A stretch of DNA of 64,000 nt, taken from Arenibacter arenosicollis. GTDB taxonomy: Bacteria; Bacteroidota; Bacteroidia; Flavobacteriales; Flavobacteriaceae. Below the pieces are notes generated by a model that was not told where the DNA came from, did not search any database, and was given only the letters and a program-made list of their open reading frames with translations. Positions 54,426 through 63,854 of the stretch are shown here, piece after piece. Both the position numbers and the translations under genes were made by a program. Location: the NCBI RefSeq assembly GCF_014397245.1, contig NZ_JACLHY010000023.1, forward strand, positions 16,155-80,154. Direction: 5' to 3'. Numbering within the stretch: position 1 is the first letter of the stretch; every line of letters begins with the position of its first letter.

Positions 54426-55361
54426 ATGAATAAAAATTCAAAAAATCAAATTTTATCAATTTTGCTACTAGCCTTGCTGATTGTGAGTTGTAAATCTAAA
54501 CAAAGCACAGAAGAACTTTCAGAAAACACTACTTCAGACCAAATAGAAAGCACATCAAGTAAATCTGAAAAAGAAATAAAAGTTATATTGGAAAGGATCT
54601 TGGCTGCAGTTGGAAACCGGGATGCTCAAGAATTGGATGACCTGAGTTTCGACCAGGCCATTATCGCATATACGTATCCGGAGGACGGACAATGGCAGCA
54701 TAAAGAGATGACTATTGACTCGTATTTGCAAAACATCCGAGATATGAAAGATCCAAAGCCTATTTTAGAATCCGCCAATTCGTATAAGATAAATATAACC
54801 GAAGATCGATTGGCCTCAGTAATAATGCCTACCGTCATTTCAAAATTCGGTGTTGCCAGTAGCAATGAGGTCAATCATGCTATAATGATGAAAGACAGCG
54901 ACCAATGGAAACTGTTAAGTATTTCATGGACCGCTCAGCGGATTCCCGAAGAAGAAAAAGAATTCGATTTAAATCTCTGTGCACGCAACTATGCTCAAGT
55001 CTGGGGTAGTAACCGACCTGAGTTTGTTGCTATGTTTTATGCTGAAGATGGTTCATTACAAGTGAATGACGGAGAACCTGCCGTTGGTAGAAATGCCATT
55101 ACAAATGTTGCTAAAGGATTTTTGGACGCTTTTCCTGATATGATTGTTTCAATGGATAGTCTAGTCACTAAATCTAACAAAAAACGATTCTATTGGACAC
55201 TGACCGGAACAAATGACGTACCAAATGGAACAGGAAAGAAAGTTAAAATTAGTGGATTTGAAGAATGGACATTAAATGATGATGGATTAATCCAAGAATC
55301 AAAAGGCTATTTTGATGAAAAAGAATACGAGCGACAACTTGAATTTGGAACGGATAAATAA
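54426..55361 (+). CDS. Lipoprotein with two SnoaL-like domains
   Basis: A 311-aa lipoprotein (ILLLALLIVSC signal) with two NTF2-like repeats: residues about 45-170 (KVILERILAAVGNRDAQELD, WQHKEMTIDSYLQ) and 190-305 (CARNYAQVWGSNRPEFVAMF, GRNAITNVAKGFLDAF, KKVKISGFEEWTLN). The second has the usual SnoaL order. Function unknown; it precedes the sulfatase gene by 35 bp and may share its transcript. Confidence 0.8.
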   Translation: MNKNSKNQILSILLLALLIVSCKSKQSTEELSENTTSDQIESTSSKSEKEIKVILERILAAVGNRDAQELDDLSFDQAIIAYTYPEDGQWQHKEMTIDSYLQNIRDMKDPKPILESANSYKINITEDRLASVIMPTVISKFGVASSNEVNHAIMMKDSDQWKLLSISWTAQRIPEEEKEFDLNLCARNYAQVWGSNRPEFVAMFYAEDGSLQVNDGEPAVGRNAITNVAKGFLDAFPDMIVSMDSLVTKSNKKRFYWTLTGTNDVPNGTGKKVKISGFEEWTLNDDGLIQESKGYFDEKEYERQLEFGTDK

Positions 55362-55396
55362 TAACTGCTGCCAACAATTAATAAAAAGAAGATTCA

Positions 55397-56728
55397 ATGC
55401 ACATTAAGATTAAACCATTTATATCAAAATTGGTAGTACTTATAATTTTTGGTATTACAGCATGTCAGCCTAGTAATGACAATTCAAAAAATAGACCCAA
55501 TATTATCATTTTCTTTACCGATGATCAAGGTTACGCAGATGTGGGGTGCTATGGTGCAGAAGGTTTTGAGACTCCTCACATTGATCGTTTAGCTTCTGAA
55601 GGTATTCGTTTTACCAATTTTTATGTTCCAGCAACAGTTTGTACGCCTTCTAGGGCCGGTCTTTTAACAGGTCGCTATCCTAAAAGATACAATCTTCACG
55701 AAGCGGTTCTTTTCCCCTTTTCAGAAGGTGGGCTTTCATTGGACGAATATACGATGGCAGAATTACTAGGGGACAATGGTTATACAACTTCCATTATCGG
55801 GAAGTGGCATTTGGGTCATAAAGAGGAGTTTATGCCAAATAATCAGGGTTTTGATATGTTTTATGGGGTGCCCTATTCCAATGACATGGATAACTATTAT
55901 TATAAGGAGATTGATTTTCAATCCCCTCCCCTTCCATTTTATAGAAACAAAACATTGATAGAAAGCGGTCCTGACCAAGACTATCTAACCAAAAGATATA
56001 CTGAAGAGGCCATTGATCAAATAAGAAATAGAAGTGAAAAACCATTTTTCATGTATGTTGCCCAAAATATGCCACATACACCACTACACGCTTCTCCTGC
56101 TTTTATAGGTAAAAGTGAAAAAGGATTATATGGCGATGTTATTATGGAATTGGATTGGAGTGTAGGAGAGATCGTAAAAACGCTGAAAGAACAAAAAATC
56201 TATGATAATACTATTTTTATTTTCACCTCTGACAATGGACCTAGAATTGGTTCTGCAAAACCACTGAGAGGCAAGAAAGCTGAAACATGGGACGGAGGTC
56301 AGCGGGTACCGGCAATAGTGGCTTGGCCAGGCAAAATTCCTAAAGGAGTGGTTAGTAGTGATTTTACTACCACTTTGGATTTATATCCAACACTTGCAAA
56401 AATATCTGGTTCAAAGATTCCCGATGATTTAAAATTGGACGGCTTGGACATTAGCGATTATCTTTTACATCCTGAAACTACCAAATTACCAGAACGGCCG
56501 TTTTATTTTTATGCCAGAAACGGGGAAATGGAAGCTGTTAGAATGGGGAAATGGAAACTTCATATTGAAAAATCCAGAGGGTGGAATTTAGAGGAAAGTG
56601 GTGTTTTTCCTGTTTCTCTATATAATCTTGATGCGGACATAGGTGAAAAAAACAATGTGGTAGATCAATTTCCTGAGATTGTTGAGGAATTAACGAACAT
56701 GATGAAAGAATTTGAAACAGAATTATAA
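55397..56728 (+). CDS. Family S1 sulfatase lipoprotein
   Basis: A 443-aa arylsulfatase-fold enzyme with lipobox (LIIFGITAC). NIIIFFTDDQGYADVG gives the metal Asp pair; VCTPSRAGLLTGRYP is the sulfatase signature with Cys82 as the formylglycine precursor; IGKWHLGH and FTSDNGP complete the site. It removes sulfate from sulfated glycans outside the cytoplasm. No anaerobic or FGE-type maturase is in the window. Cluster context: SnoaL lipoprotein before, FAD oxidoreductase after; marine algal polysaccharides are a plausible source. Confidence 0.93.
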   Translation: MHIKIKPFISKLVVLIIFGITACQPSNDNSKNRPNIIIFFTDDQGYADVGCYGAEGFETPHIDRLASEGIRFTNFYVPATVCTPSRAGLLTGRYPKRYNLHEAVLFPFSEGGLSLDEYTMAELLGDNGYTTSIIGKWHLGHKEEFMPNNQGFDMFYGVPYSNDMDNYYYKEIDFQSPPLPFYRNKTLIESGPDQDYLTKRYTEEAIDQIRNRSEKPFFMYVAQNMPHTPLHASPAFIGKSEKGLYGDVIMELDWSVGEIVKTLKEQKIYDNTIFIFTSDNGPRIGSAKPLRGKKAETWDGGQRVPAIVAWPGKIPKGVVSSDFTTTLDLYPTLAKISGSKIPDDLKLDGLDISDYLLHPETTKLPERPFYFYARNGEMEAVRMGKWKLHIEKSRGWNLEESGVFPVSLYNLDADIGEKNNVVDQFPEIVEELTNMMKEFETEL

Positions 56729-56965
56729 TAAGACAATAACACTATATAGTATCTATTAGCGAATAACATCTTGGTAACAAAATATAAAAATAAGTACTCA
56801 ATTTAGGGCGTACATACCGGCCGGCAGTTAGGGTTAATTATAACCCGTCCTGAATCATGTGCACATACAAATGCTCAAAAGAAAAAAATATCCGTTGCAT
56901 GAAATTGCGGATTAGTTATTAGATTGTCATTATTTACATTTGTGTTATCGTCAAAAAATTATTAC

Positions 56966-58321
56966 ATGAAAAGAAGATCAATGTTAAAATCCATGGGAGC
57001 AGTCTCTCTTGGAATGGTAACACCATCCTTTGCAAAGGGAGAATCGCTCGTAGCGCCATATAAAGTAAAAGAAGAAAGTATAACTACAGAGATATTGGTA
57101 GTAGGTGGTGGTACGGCTGGTACTATTGCCGCTATTCAGGCTGGCAGAGCCGGAGCAGAAACGATCTTGATTGAAAGTGGGAGTCAGTTGGGAGGAACTA
57201 CCACTACAGGTGGCGTTGCCTTTCCGGGGATATTCCATGCTTGGGGCAAACAAATTATTGGCGGTATTGGTTGGGAATTAGTGATGGATTGTGTGGAGTT
57301 GAATGGAGATAAATTACCCAATTTCTCTAAGGTTCCAGACAGCCATTGGAAACATCAGGTAACGATAAATGGGCCATTATATACTTTATTGGCCGAAGAG
57401 AAATGCCTGGAGGCAGGTGTGGATATTCGCTATTATGAATCCCCAACACAAATTGAATTTAAAAAGGGAAAATGGATCGTCGAATCCGTTGGAAAAGGTA
57501 CAAAAACAACCATCGTCTGCAATCAAATAATTGATTGTACTGGAAATGCCTTGATTGCATCGATGGCCGGTTATGGTGTGCTAAGAGAAAAAGATACACA
57601 ACCTGGCTCCCTGATCTTTAGATTGGGAGGCTATAACTATGATTCACTTGATTTAACCAAGATTCCGGAAAAATACCACCGCGTATTGAGACAAAACATG
57701 CTCGAAAATTCAAAAAGGGAAAGTCGTGAGCACACCTATGTTCCCTATAGTTATGTATATGTACCGGGTGCAGATTCTACCACTTCCGAAGTACATACCA
57801 AGGCCAATAATGAAGGAAGAAATACCTTGCTGAAATTGGTAAGGACGCTAAAGACTTTTCCGGGGTGTGAGAATTTGAAACTGGTGGATTTAAAAACGGA
57901 AACTGCCGTTCGAGAAACCTATCGAATAGACGGTTTGTATAAAATGAACAAGGATGATTATACCTCTGGAAAGGTGTTTGACGATGCTATTTCACATTCT
58001 TTTTATCCGATCGATCTGCATAGGGAAGGAAAATCTATTTATCAAGAATTTTTAAAACCTGATGTGGTAGCGTGTATTCCGTTACGATCATTAATTCCGA
58101 AACAAAGCCGGAATTTTCTGGTTGCGGGTCGTTGTGTGAGTAGTGATCGCTTGGCAAACTCTGCACTCCGCGTTCAGGCATCTTGTATGGGTATGGGGCA
58201 GGCAGCAGCAGTAGCTGCGGTATTGGCCAGTAAGCAAGGTGTTTCTCCTGAACAAGTGGATATCAATGAAATTAAGGAACTGTTGAAAAAACATGGAGCC
58301 ATTGTTCCCGCTCAAAAATAG
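56966..58321 (+). CDS. Tat-exported FAD-dependent oxidoreductase
   Basis: From ATG 56966 a 451-aa protein: N-terminal KRRSMLKSMGAVSLGMV is a twin-arginine-like signal, followed by the FAD fold ITTEILVVGGGTAGTIAAIQ (GGGTAG 47-52), GSQLGGTTTTGGVAFPGI and a C-terminal AGRCVSSDRLANSALRVQ. This is the FAD_oxidored family common in Bacteroidota. It is followed after 11 bp by an exported protein with an FMN-attachment motif, which suggests an electron-transfer pair. The longer reading from 56924 is not preferred. Confidence 0.87.
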   Translation: MKRRSMLKSMGAVSLGMVTPSFAKGESLVAPYKVKEESITTEILVVGGGTAGTIAAIQAGRAGAETILIESGSQLGGTTTTGGVAFPGIFHAWGKQIIGGIGWELVMDCVELNGDKLPNFSKVPDSHWKHQVTINGPLYTLLAEEKCLEAGVDIRYYESPTQIEFKKGKWIVESVGKGTKTTIVCNQIIDCTGNALIASMAGYGVLREKDTQPGSLIFRLGGYNYDSLDLTKIPEKYHRVLRQNMLENSKRESREHTYVPYSYVYVPGADSTTSEVHTKANNEGRNTLLKLVRTLKTFPGCENLKLVDLKTETAVRETYRIDGLYKMNKDDYTSGKVFDDAISHSFYPIDLHREGKSIYQEFLKPDVVACIPLRSLIPKQSRNFLVAGRCVSSDRLANSALRVQASCMGMGQAAAVAAVLASKQGVSPEQVDINEIKELLKKHGAIVPAQK

Positions 58322-58332
58322 AGAATTACAGC

Positions 58333-59475
58333 ATGATCAAGTTCCGTTTTTTTACCGTGGCAATTATTGGTTTATTAGGGATGGTGTTAACCTCTTTTTT
58401 ACAAGAAAAAGAATCCATAAAATATTGGCAAGTGGCTACAATTGAAAGTAGTGCTGCTGACGAACCTTTAATTGTTGAGACTTATAAGGCCACGCTAACC
58501 AATGAAACTATTTTTTTACGCAAGACAAAGGATAACCTACCGCTGCATTACTATAAAAAAGTAACAGGTGAAGTGTGTATGGACCAAGAATGTAGGTTGT
58601 TGAACATTGTGGTTTACTGGAATATTACGGGCAGGTATTTAGGGTTTGAATTGCCAAAAGGGGAGTTTTTGAGTAAATATGACCACGAACCATTTTCTGA
58701 AAGTGAATACCAACGATTACACCAATTATTGGCAGATTCAACAATGCCCTTAGATGTGGTATCTTTTGAAAAACTGGTAGAACAACCCAATAAGGAGCAA
58801 GGAACTGCTGATGCTGTTTCCGGAGCCACTTCAAAAAGTGTTGCTGACATGGTAGTAAAGGGGGCCGCCTATACCACGTATAAATTATGGAATGTAATAA
58901 ATGGTCCAACGATGGATATCGTTTCAGAACTCACAGAAAAACAGTTGACACCCCTATTGATAAATCGTATTTTACAAAGTCCGGATAACAGTGATAAGCT
59001 GTGGGCTTTGAATAGAATTGGCAGTGCAACAGAACTGACACCAGATCTGGAGACGTCACTTTTAGAAATCGTTTCTTCCGATGATTTTTATTTGGCATAT
59101 AGCGCCATTCAAGCTGTAGAACCTGTTCATTTAAAAGCTACCGATTTGCAAGAGCATTTATTTTCAATGTATCCAAATGTCAATCACAGTATCCAAAAGG
59201 AATTGCTGAAAAAGTTGGGACAGGCTCCTGAACTGAGTTTAGAGGTTGTATATGCGTCTAGAGATTTGTTGCATCAATTAAATGGACAGCAATTGGATGA
59301 TCTATTAAAGCTGTATTCAAAACACGGCGTAAACGACCTTGAAACGTGTAGATCTGTGGTAAGAATTCTGAAAAACGAGAACAAGTATATTTCAAAAAAG
59401 GCCTACGACTTTTTAATTGGACTACAAATAGATGATGCTACTATCATGGAACGTTTGAATGCTTATAACCGGTGA
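58333..59475 (+). CDS. Exported FMN-binding-motif protein, possible covalent flavoprotein
   Basis: A 380-aa exported protein (signal AIIGLLGMVLTSFLQ). Residues about 80-185 match an FMN-binding region with DAVSGATSKS at 160-169; D-x-x-[ST]-G-A-[ST] is the site where ApbE attaches FMN, here predicted at Thr166. A CxxxxC pair (VCMDQEC) lies near 82-87. The C-terminal half (about 200-380) is alpha-helical, repeat-like and HEAT-like. No ApbE is in the window. It probably accepts electrons from the adjacent FAD oxidoreductase. Confidence 0.75.
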   Translation: MIKFRFFTVAIIGLLGMVLTSFLQEKESIKYWQVATIESSAADEPLIVETYKATLTNETIFLRKTKDNLPLHYYKKVTGEVCMDQECRLLNIVVYWNITGRYLGFELPKGEFLSKYDHEPFSESEYQRLHQLLADSTMPLDVVSFEKLVEQPNKEQGTADAVSGATSKSVADMVVKGAAYTTYKLWNVINGPTMDIVSELTEKQLTPLLINRILQSPDNSDKLWALNRIGSATELTPDLETSLLEIVSSDDFYLAYSAIQAVEPVHLKATDLQEHLFSMYPNVNHSIQKELLKKLGQAPELSLEVVYASRDLLHQLNGQQLDDLLKLYSKHGVNDLETCRSVVRILKNENKYISKKAYDFLIGLQIDDATIMERLNAYNR

Positions 59476-59599
59476 AAACTTTAACGACTCCTTAAAAAAG
59501 TGGAGGGCTAACAATACCCCCCAAAGATTGGATTTTTGTTAGCAGTACCGATTCTAACCCCAGGACCAGCAAGAAATACCATACAACGGATATTGCTGT

Positions 59600-59720
59600 A
59601 TTTTATCGATTAAGCGGATTCCAAAACCAATATTTGTTAACTTAGAAGGTTAGAAACAAACTCTAGGTTGTAGTACTCCCCCCGCTGCCCAACACAGAAA
59701 ATTTTATTGGATTAATAGGA
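59600..59720 (+). repeat. Dispersed intergenic repeat, copy C
   Basis: TTTTATCGATTAAGCGGATT, CCAATATTTGTTAACTTAGA, GGTTGTAGTACTCCCCCC and CACAGAAAATTTTATTGG align with copies A and B. Confidence 0.65.
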
Positions 59721-59728
59721 ATTATAGG

Positions 59729-59833
59729 ACACTAGTAGGTGTCTAGGTACTGGCTGGTGGGCTTGTAGTTTTTATAAGTGATATATAGTTAATACCTATA
59801 TACAATTGTTAGCAGCAAGATAAAATAAACCGA
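59729..59833. other. Cassette-type spacer before the CBASS genes
   Basis: Right end TATACAATTGTTAGCAGCAA (59800) is the inverse of GCTGCTAACAATGTATATA at 61788, the left arm after the operon. TTGTAGTTTTTATAAGTGAT earlier resembles other spacers. Confidence 0.5.
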
Positions 59834-60850
59834 ATGGCAATAGACTACGAGAAACGATTACAGAATCTTAGTGCAAGAAGATTTGATAACGAACTAAATG
59901 AATCGATTTTGACAAAATCTTTCAGTTCAACCAGTATTCCTAAGAATATTAAATACTTAATGGAATCAATGGTCAGAATTGACAAAAAATATAATGGCAA
60001 AACTATTGAAGCTGCAAATAGAGTTCAAAAACATTTAGAAAATGGCTACGATTTACATTTTTCTAGAGCATACAGAACTCAAGGTTCAGTAACTACTTCG
60101 ACAAATATCAAAGTTCATAGTGATTTTGATTTATTGACAATTATCGATAAATATCATTTTACAGGAGTAGGAGTTCCAAACGACAATCCTTACAAAGATT
60201 CAAAACCAAATTCAGACATTAAAAGTCTAAGAAGTCAATCTGAAAAAATAATGGAGGACATCTATGACGAAGTGGATAAAACAGGGAAAAAGAACATTTC
60301 TATTTTTAACAAATCTCTAAATAGAAAAGTTGACATTGTTTTTTGCTTTTGGTATAACTCAAAAAAATATGAGGAAACATCTAGCGAATATTACAGAGGA
60401 ATTTACCTGTTTGATTTCACAAAAGAGGTAAAAATATTGGACTACCCTTTTGCACATATTAGTCAAGTTAATACAAAGGGAGATAATACCAATGATGGTT
60501 CAAGAAAAGGAATTAGACTTTTAAAAACACTAAAAGCTGATGCGGATATAGATATAAGTAGTTTTCATTTGACAACAATAGTTCATTCAATTAGTGATAG
60601 TGAACTATACTATTATCGAGGCAAGGAAATAAACATAGCTAAAGCTATAAGCAACCAATTAGAGAAATTAATTAATAACGGTGAATACCGCAGAAGTATT
60701 GAGAGTCCAAATGGAACAGAAAAACCATTGAAAGACGATACTGTTGACGGAATGAAAAAGATCAAAGCTGACTTGGACGAGTTAATTGCAGATGTTCACA
60801 AAGAGCTTTATTTGGGGTATTTTGAAAAAGGGGAGTTAATATATTCATAA
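59834..60850 (+). CDS. CD-NTase nucleotidyltransferase (CBASS cyclase)
   Basis: A 338-aa cGAS/DncV-like nucleotidyltransferase. The active site is complete: GS at 84-85 ([10 protein letters not shown]), the pair DFD with Asp97 and Asp99, and a third Asp167 in NRKVDIVF. C-terminal helices ([21 protein letters not shown]) fit the OAS-like helical lobe. CD-NTases make cyclic oligonucleotides on phage infection to activate an effector. The effector gene starts within the stop codon (TAATG), so the two are coupled. TIR-STING partners usually receive c-di-GMP from CdnE-type cyclases; that product is inferred. Codons are AT-rich compared with the sugar genes. Confidence 0.88.
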   Translation: MAIDYEKRLQNLSARRFDNELNESILTKSFSSTSIPKNIKYLMESMVRIDKKYNGKTIEAANRVQKHLENGYDLHFSRAYRTQGSVTTSTNIKVHSDFDLLTIIDKYHFTGVGVPNDNPYKDSKPNSDIKSLRSQSEKIMEDIYDEVDKTGKKNISIFNKSLNRKVDIVFCFWYNSKKYEETSSEYYRGIYLFDFTKEVKILDYPFAHISQVNTKGDNTNDGSRKGIRLLKTLKADADIDISSFHLTTIVHSISDSELYYYRGKEINIAKAISNQLEKLINNGEYRRSIESPNGTEKPLKDDTVDGMKKIKADLDELIADVHKELYLGYFEKGELIYS

Positions 60851-61782
60851 TGAGAAAAAAGAGAATTTTTATTGGTTCATCATCTGAAGAGCTTGGTCTA
60901 GCAAATGCTGCTAAATCAATCCTCGAAAGAGATTTTGAAGTAACAATTTGGAATGATAGTGTTTGGGATACATCTGTATTCAAAATAAATAATAACTTCT
61001 TAAATGATTTACTTAGAGCATCCTTACAATTTGATTTTGGCTTGTTAATAGGAACAACTGATGATGAAGTCAAATATCGAGGAGATTCCGTAATGCAACC
61101 TAGAGATAATGTCCTGTTTGAATTAGGTCTTTTTATTGGTCGTTTAGGTTTATCAAAATGTGCTTTTGTTATAGATAAGGAATTAAAAGTTTTATCTGAT
61201 ATCACAGGTATTTCACTTGCTCGATTTGAAAAATCTGATACACCAAGCTTTGTTTCAGCAATTAGTCAAGTAAGCGAACTTTTCAGAAATCAAATTGACT
61301 CTGACATTAATTTCTTTCCATCTTCGACACTAGCTTCCGGCTACTTTGAGAATTTACTATTACCAACTTGTAAATTCTTGATAGAAAATGATGGTTTTGA
61401 AGTGGATGGTATTAAATACAAAGACTGTAAAATTCAAGTCATTATACCTAATAGACTGAATCCTGATGTTAATCTTCAATTTGAACAACTGAAAAGAGGA
61501 TTTAACTCTAAAAATGTCTCATTTCATTATGCAGGACGACCTAGATTTATAAGTATGGAAACAGAAATTAAAGATAATAAGTTAGTTTTCATTGATTTTC
61601 CAACCACGTTATCAGGAATAAACTATGCGATTTCAAACCTTTTGCCAAATGATTTTAATTCAATGAGTTCTGACTATGAAGCTATAATAAGCAGAGAAAT
61701 TGAAAGATTCATATACACAATCAAGCAACTAGCTTTAAGAAATAGTTTTGATACGCTAATCGAAATTAAAAGAGAACAATAA
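60850..61782 (+). CDS. TIR-STING CBASS effector (Cap12-like)
   Basis: A 310-aa two-domain effector. Residues 1-145 are a TIR/predicted nucleotide-binding domain of the Cap12 type: [17 protein letters not shown] start, [29 protein letters not shown] with putative catalytic Glu91 (NADase). Residues about 155-305 match bacterial [32 protein letters not shown], a Gly-Arg-Pro-Arg turn (229-232) and [12 protein letters not shown]. On binding a cyclic dinucleotide such proteins form filaments and hydrolyse NAD+, killing the infected cell. No transmembrane STING form is present. One-nucleotide overlap with the cyclase. Confidence 0.85.
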   Translation: MRKKRIFIGSSSEELGLANAAKSILERDFEVTIWNDSVWDTSVFKINNNFLNDLLRASLQFDFGLLIGTTDDEVKYRGDSVMQPRDNVLFELGLFIGRLGLSKCAFVIDKELKVLSDITGISLARFEKSDTPSFVSAISQVSELFRNQIDSDINFFPSSTLASGYFENLLLPTCKFLIENDGFEVDGIKYKDCKIQVIIPNRLNPDVNLQFEQLKRGFNSKNVSFHYAGRPRFISMETEIKDNKLVFIDFPTTLSGINYAISNLLPNDFNSMSSDYEAIISREIERFIYTIKQLALRNSFDTLIEIKREQ

Positions 61783-61787
61783 ATCCA

Positions 61788-61921
61788 GCTGCTAACAATG
61801 TATATAAAAAATAGGCGAAACAGTAGTAAAATCAAGGGTTTTGGCTCGTGCGGAACTTTGTGCTTAACAGAAAGTTTAGTGCTCCGAAATCGCCCACTTT
61901 TCATATACTAACCGTTGGCAA
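61788..61921. repeat. Cassette-type palindrome between CBASS and NACHT genes
   Basis: Left arm GCTGCTAACAATGTATATAA then AAATAGGCG (61788-61817); right arm CGCCCACTTTTCATATACTA then ACCGTTGGCAA (61891-61921). The inner arms TATATAAAAAATAGGCG and its partner match at most positions. Clearest example of the family. Confidence 0.7.
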
Positions 61922-61928
61922 TAATTAA

Positions 61929-63854
61929 ATGAACCAAATGATTAAAGAAATACTTTTAGGGGAATTAGTATCTAGAGGTTTTGATTCCATTAAAAAAATT
62001 TTTACTTCCAATAAGATTTCACTAGTTGTTTCAAAAGATGATCTAACAGAATCTCTAAATAGCCATTCAAAGTATATACAAAACCTTACCAGTAAGGTAA
62101 GTTTTAAAGAATTAAGAGGTAACAAAAATCTCAATGATACTTACATCGCTTTAGACCTTGAATTACAAGCAATCAGATTTAAAGAAAAAGAACAGAGGGA
62201 GAAGAAATTAAGGGTTGAAAAATTGATAAACAAAACCGAAAGCCACTTAATAATCCTAGGTGGACCCGGTGCTGGTAAAACGACAACTGTAAAAAAAATA
62301 TGTCAGTCTCTGCTATACGAAGAAGAAATAAAAAATTATAGTTTTCCTATTCTTATAAATCTTCGAGATTTATCTTCAGAACAAACTATTTACGGAAAAC
62401 TAAAAGACATTCTTGGAATTCAAATTGTGCTTAAAAATGAGGGAGTCAAGACTCAAACATTAATTGAAGATAAAGAATTAAGAATTAAATACGTAAATGC
62501 TTATTTGGATAGTTTAAAAGCAATCATAATATTAGACGGATTAGACGAAGTCAATCCTTTAAAAATAAGAAGTTTAGGTCAAGAGATTAAATCTTTGATT
62601 TTAAACTTGCGCAATTCTTTAGTGATTGTAACTAGTAGAAGTGCTTCTTATGACCTAGATATTGAAAATTCAATTGAATATGAACTTTGTAATTTAAACA
62701 AATCCCAAATAAAGAAATTCGTTCATAAATGGTTTGACAAAGACAAATATGCTGAAAAGTTTTTGTCAGAAATATCAAAATCTAAATTTTATGATTTTTC
62801 ATTAAAACCAATATCGTTGGCACATTTATGCGCGATTTATGAAAGGACAAAAAAATTCTATGACAAACCTAAATCTATTTATAAAAAGCTAGTTAGAATA
62901 TTAATAGAAGAATGGGATGAACAACGTGATATAATTAGAGAGTCAAATTATTCAGATTTTGATAATGAGAGAAAATTTGATTTTTTAAGCCATTTAGCAT
63001 ATGATTTAACCATTAGATTTGATAAGAAAGTATATTTTGAAGATGATTTAAAAGACTCATTCCTTAATATAAATGAATCTTTTGGATTGCCTAAAAACCA
63101 ATGTTTAAAAGTTGTAAGAGAGGTCGAAGCCCATACAGGTATTTTAATTCAGTCAAGTTTTGAAACATTCGAGTTTGTGCATAAATCTATGCAGGAATAT
63201 TTAGCAGCAGAACATATTGTTAAAATGCCTGAAATCCCCACTAAACTTCTACATAATGTAAACATATCAAATGAATTAGCAATTACAGTTGCTTTATCAT
63301 CAGATCCAAATGCTTACTTTTTTAAATTAGTTTTTGATGTTTTTAGTAAAGAAAATTTTAGCAGTCATTCTATCATCGAATTCTTAAGCAGGTTAGCTTA
63401 TGAAAAACCTGATTTCAAAGAATCATTATTGATCCCGTATTGCTTTGCAAAAATCACAGATGAATTTATAGATAATGACCTAGAGAGTCATGAAAAACTT
63501 ATTAAAATAATAAATGAATTTAAAGAAATCCATAATATTAAAATTTCATTTAAGAAATTCTCTCTTAATATTTCAACGTCAATAGAAAACATATACGATT
63601 ATGACAGTCAAGAAAGTACAGAAAACAATGCCGATGAATCTGACAGTTTAGAAAGTGATTTATTAGAGAAATTCAATTCCGACAATTTGGATATAGATGA
63701 TGCTAGCTTAAAAGAAATGAATATAAAAAAGTTTGTAAATGTAGAGTTGGAAGATAGTTACTTTAAAAAGTTACCAGAAAGTGAACAGCCTTACCAAGGT
63801 TTGTTTAATGAAGTTAAAATTCCTCTGAACATATATAACAAACACTTTAACTAA
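61929..63854 (+). CDS. NACHT-domain NTPase, probable antiphage protein (bNACHT-like)
   Basis: A 641-aa STAND NTPase. Residues about 100-300 form the NACHT module: Walker A GGPGAGKTTT (111-120), Walker B IIILDGLDEV (199-208, extended acidic form) and sensor VTSRSASYD. A winged-helix/helical part follows (SLKPISLAHLCAIY, FEFVHKSMQEYLAAEHI, the conserved HKSxQEYxAA). The C-terminal 170 residues, acidic and Ser-rich, have no obvious repeats. N-terminal 90 residues have no known effector. Bacterial NACHT proteins of this size protect against phages. It is a single gene, with palindromes on both sides, next to the CBASS pair. Confidence 0.85.
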   Translation: MNQMIKEILLGELVSRGFDSIKKIFTSNKISLVVSKDDLTESLNSHSKYIQNLTSKVSFKELRGNKNLNDTYIALDLELQAIRFKEKEQREKKLRVEKLINKTESHLIILGGPGAGKTTTVKKICQSLLYEEEIKNYSFPILINLRDLSSEQTIYGKLKDILGIQIVLKNEGVKTQTLIEDKELRIKYVNAYLDSLKAIIILDGLDEVNPLKIRSLGQEIKSLILNLRNSLVIVTSRSASYDLDIENSIEYELCNLNKSQIKKFVHKWFDKDKYAEKFLSEISKSKFYDFSLKPISLAHLCAIYERTKKFYDKPKSIYKKLVRILIEEWDEQRDIIRESNYSDFDNERKFDFLSHLAYDLTIRFDKKVYFEDDLKDSFLNINESFGLPKNQCLKVVREVEAHTGILIQSSFETFEFVHKSMQEYLAAEHIVKMPEIPTKLLHNVNISNELAITVALSSDPNAYFFKLVFDVFSKENFSSHSIIEFLSRLAYEKPDFKESLLIPYCFAKITDEFIDNDLESHEKLIKIINEFKEIHNIKISFKKFSLNISTSIENIYDYDSQESTENNADESDSLESDLLEKFNSDNLDIDDASLKEMNIKKFVNVELEDSYFKKLPESEQPYQGLFNEVKIPLNIYNKHFN

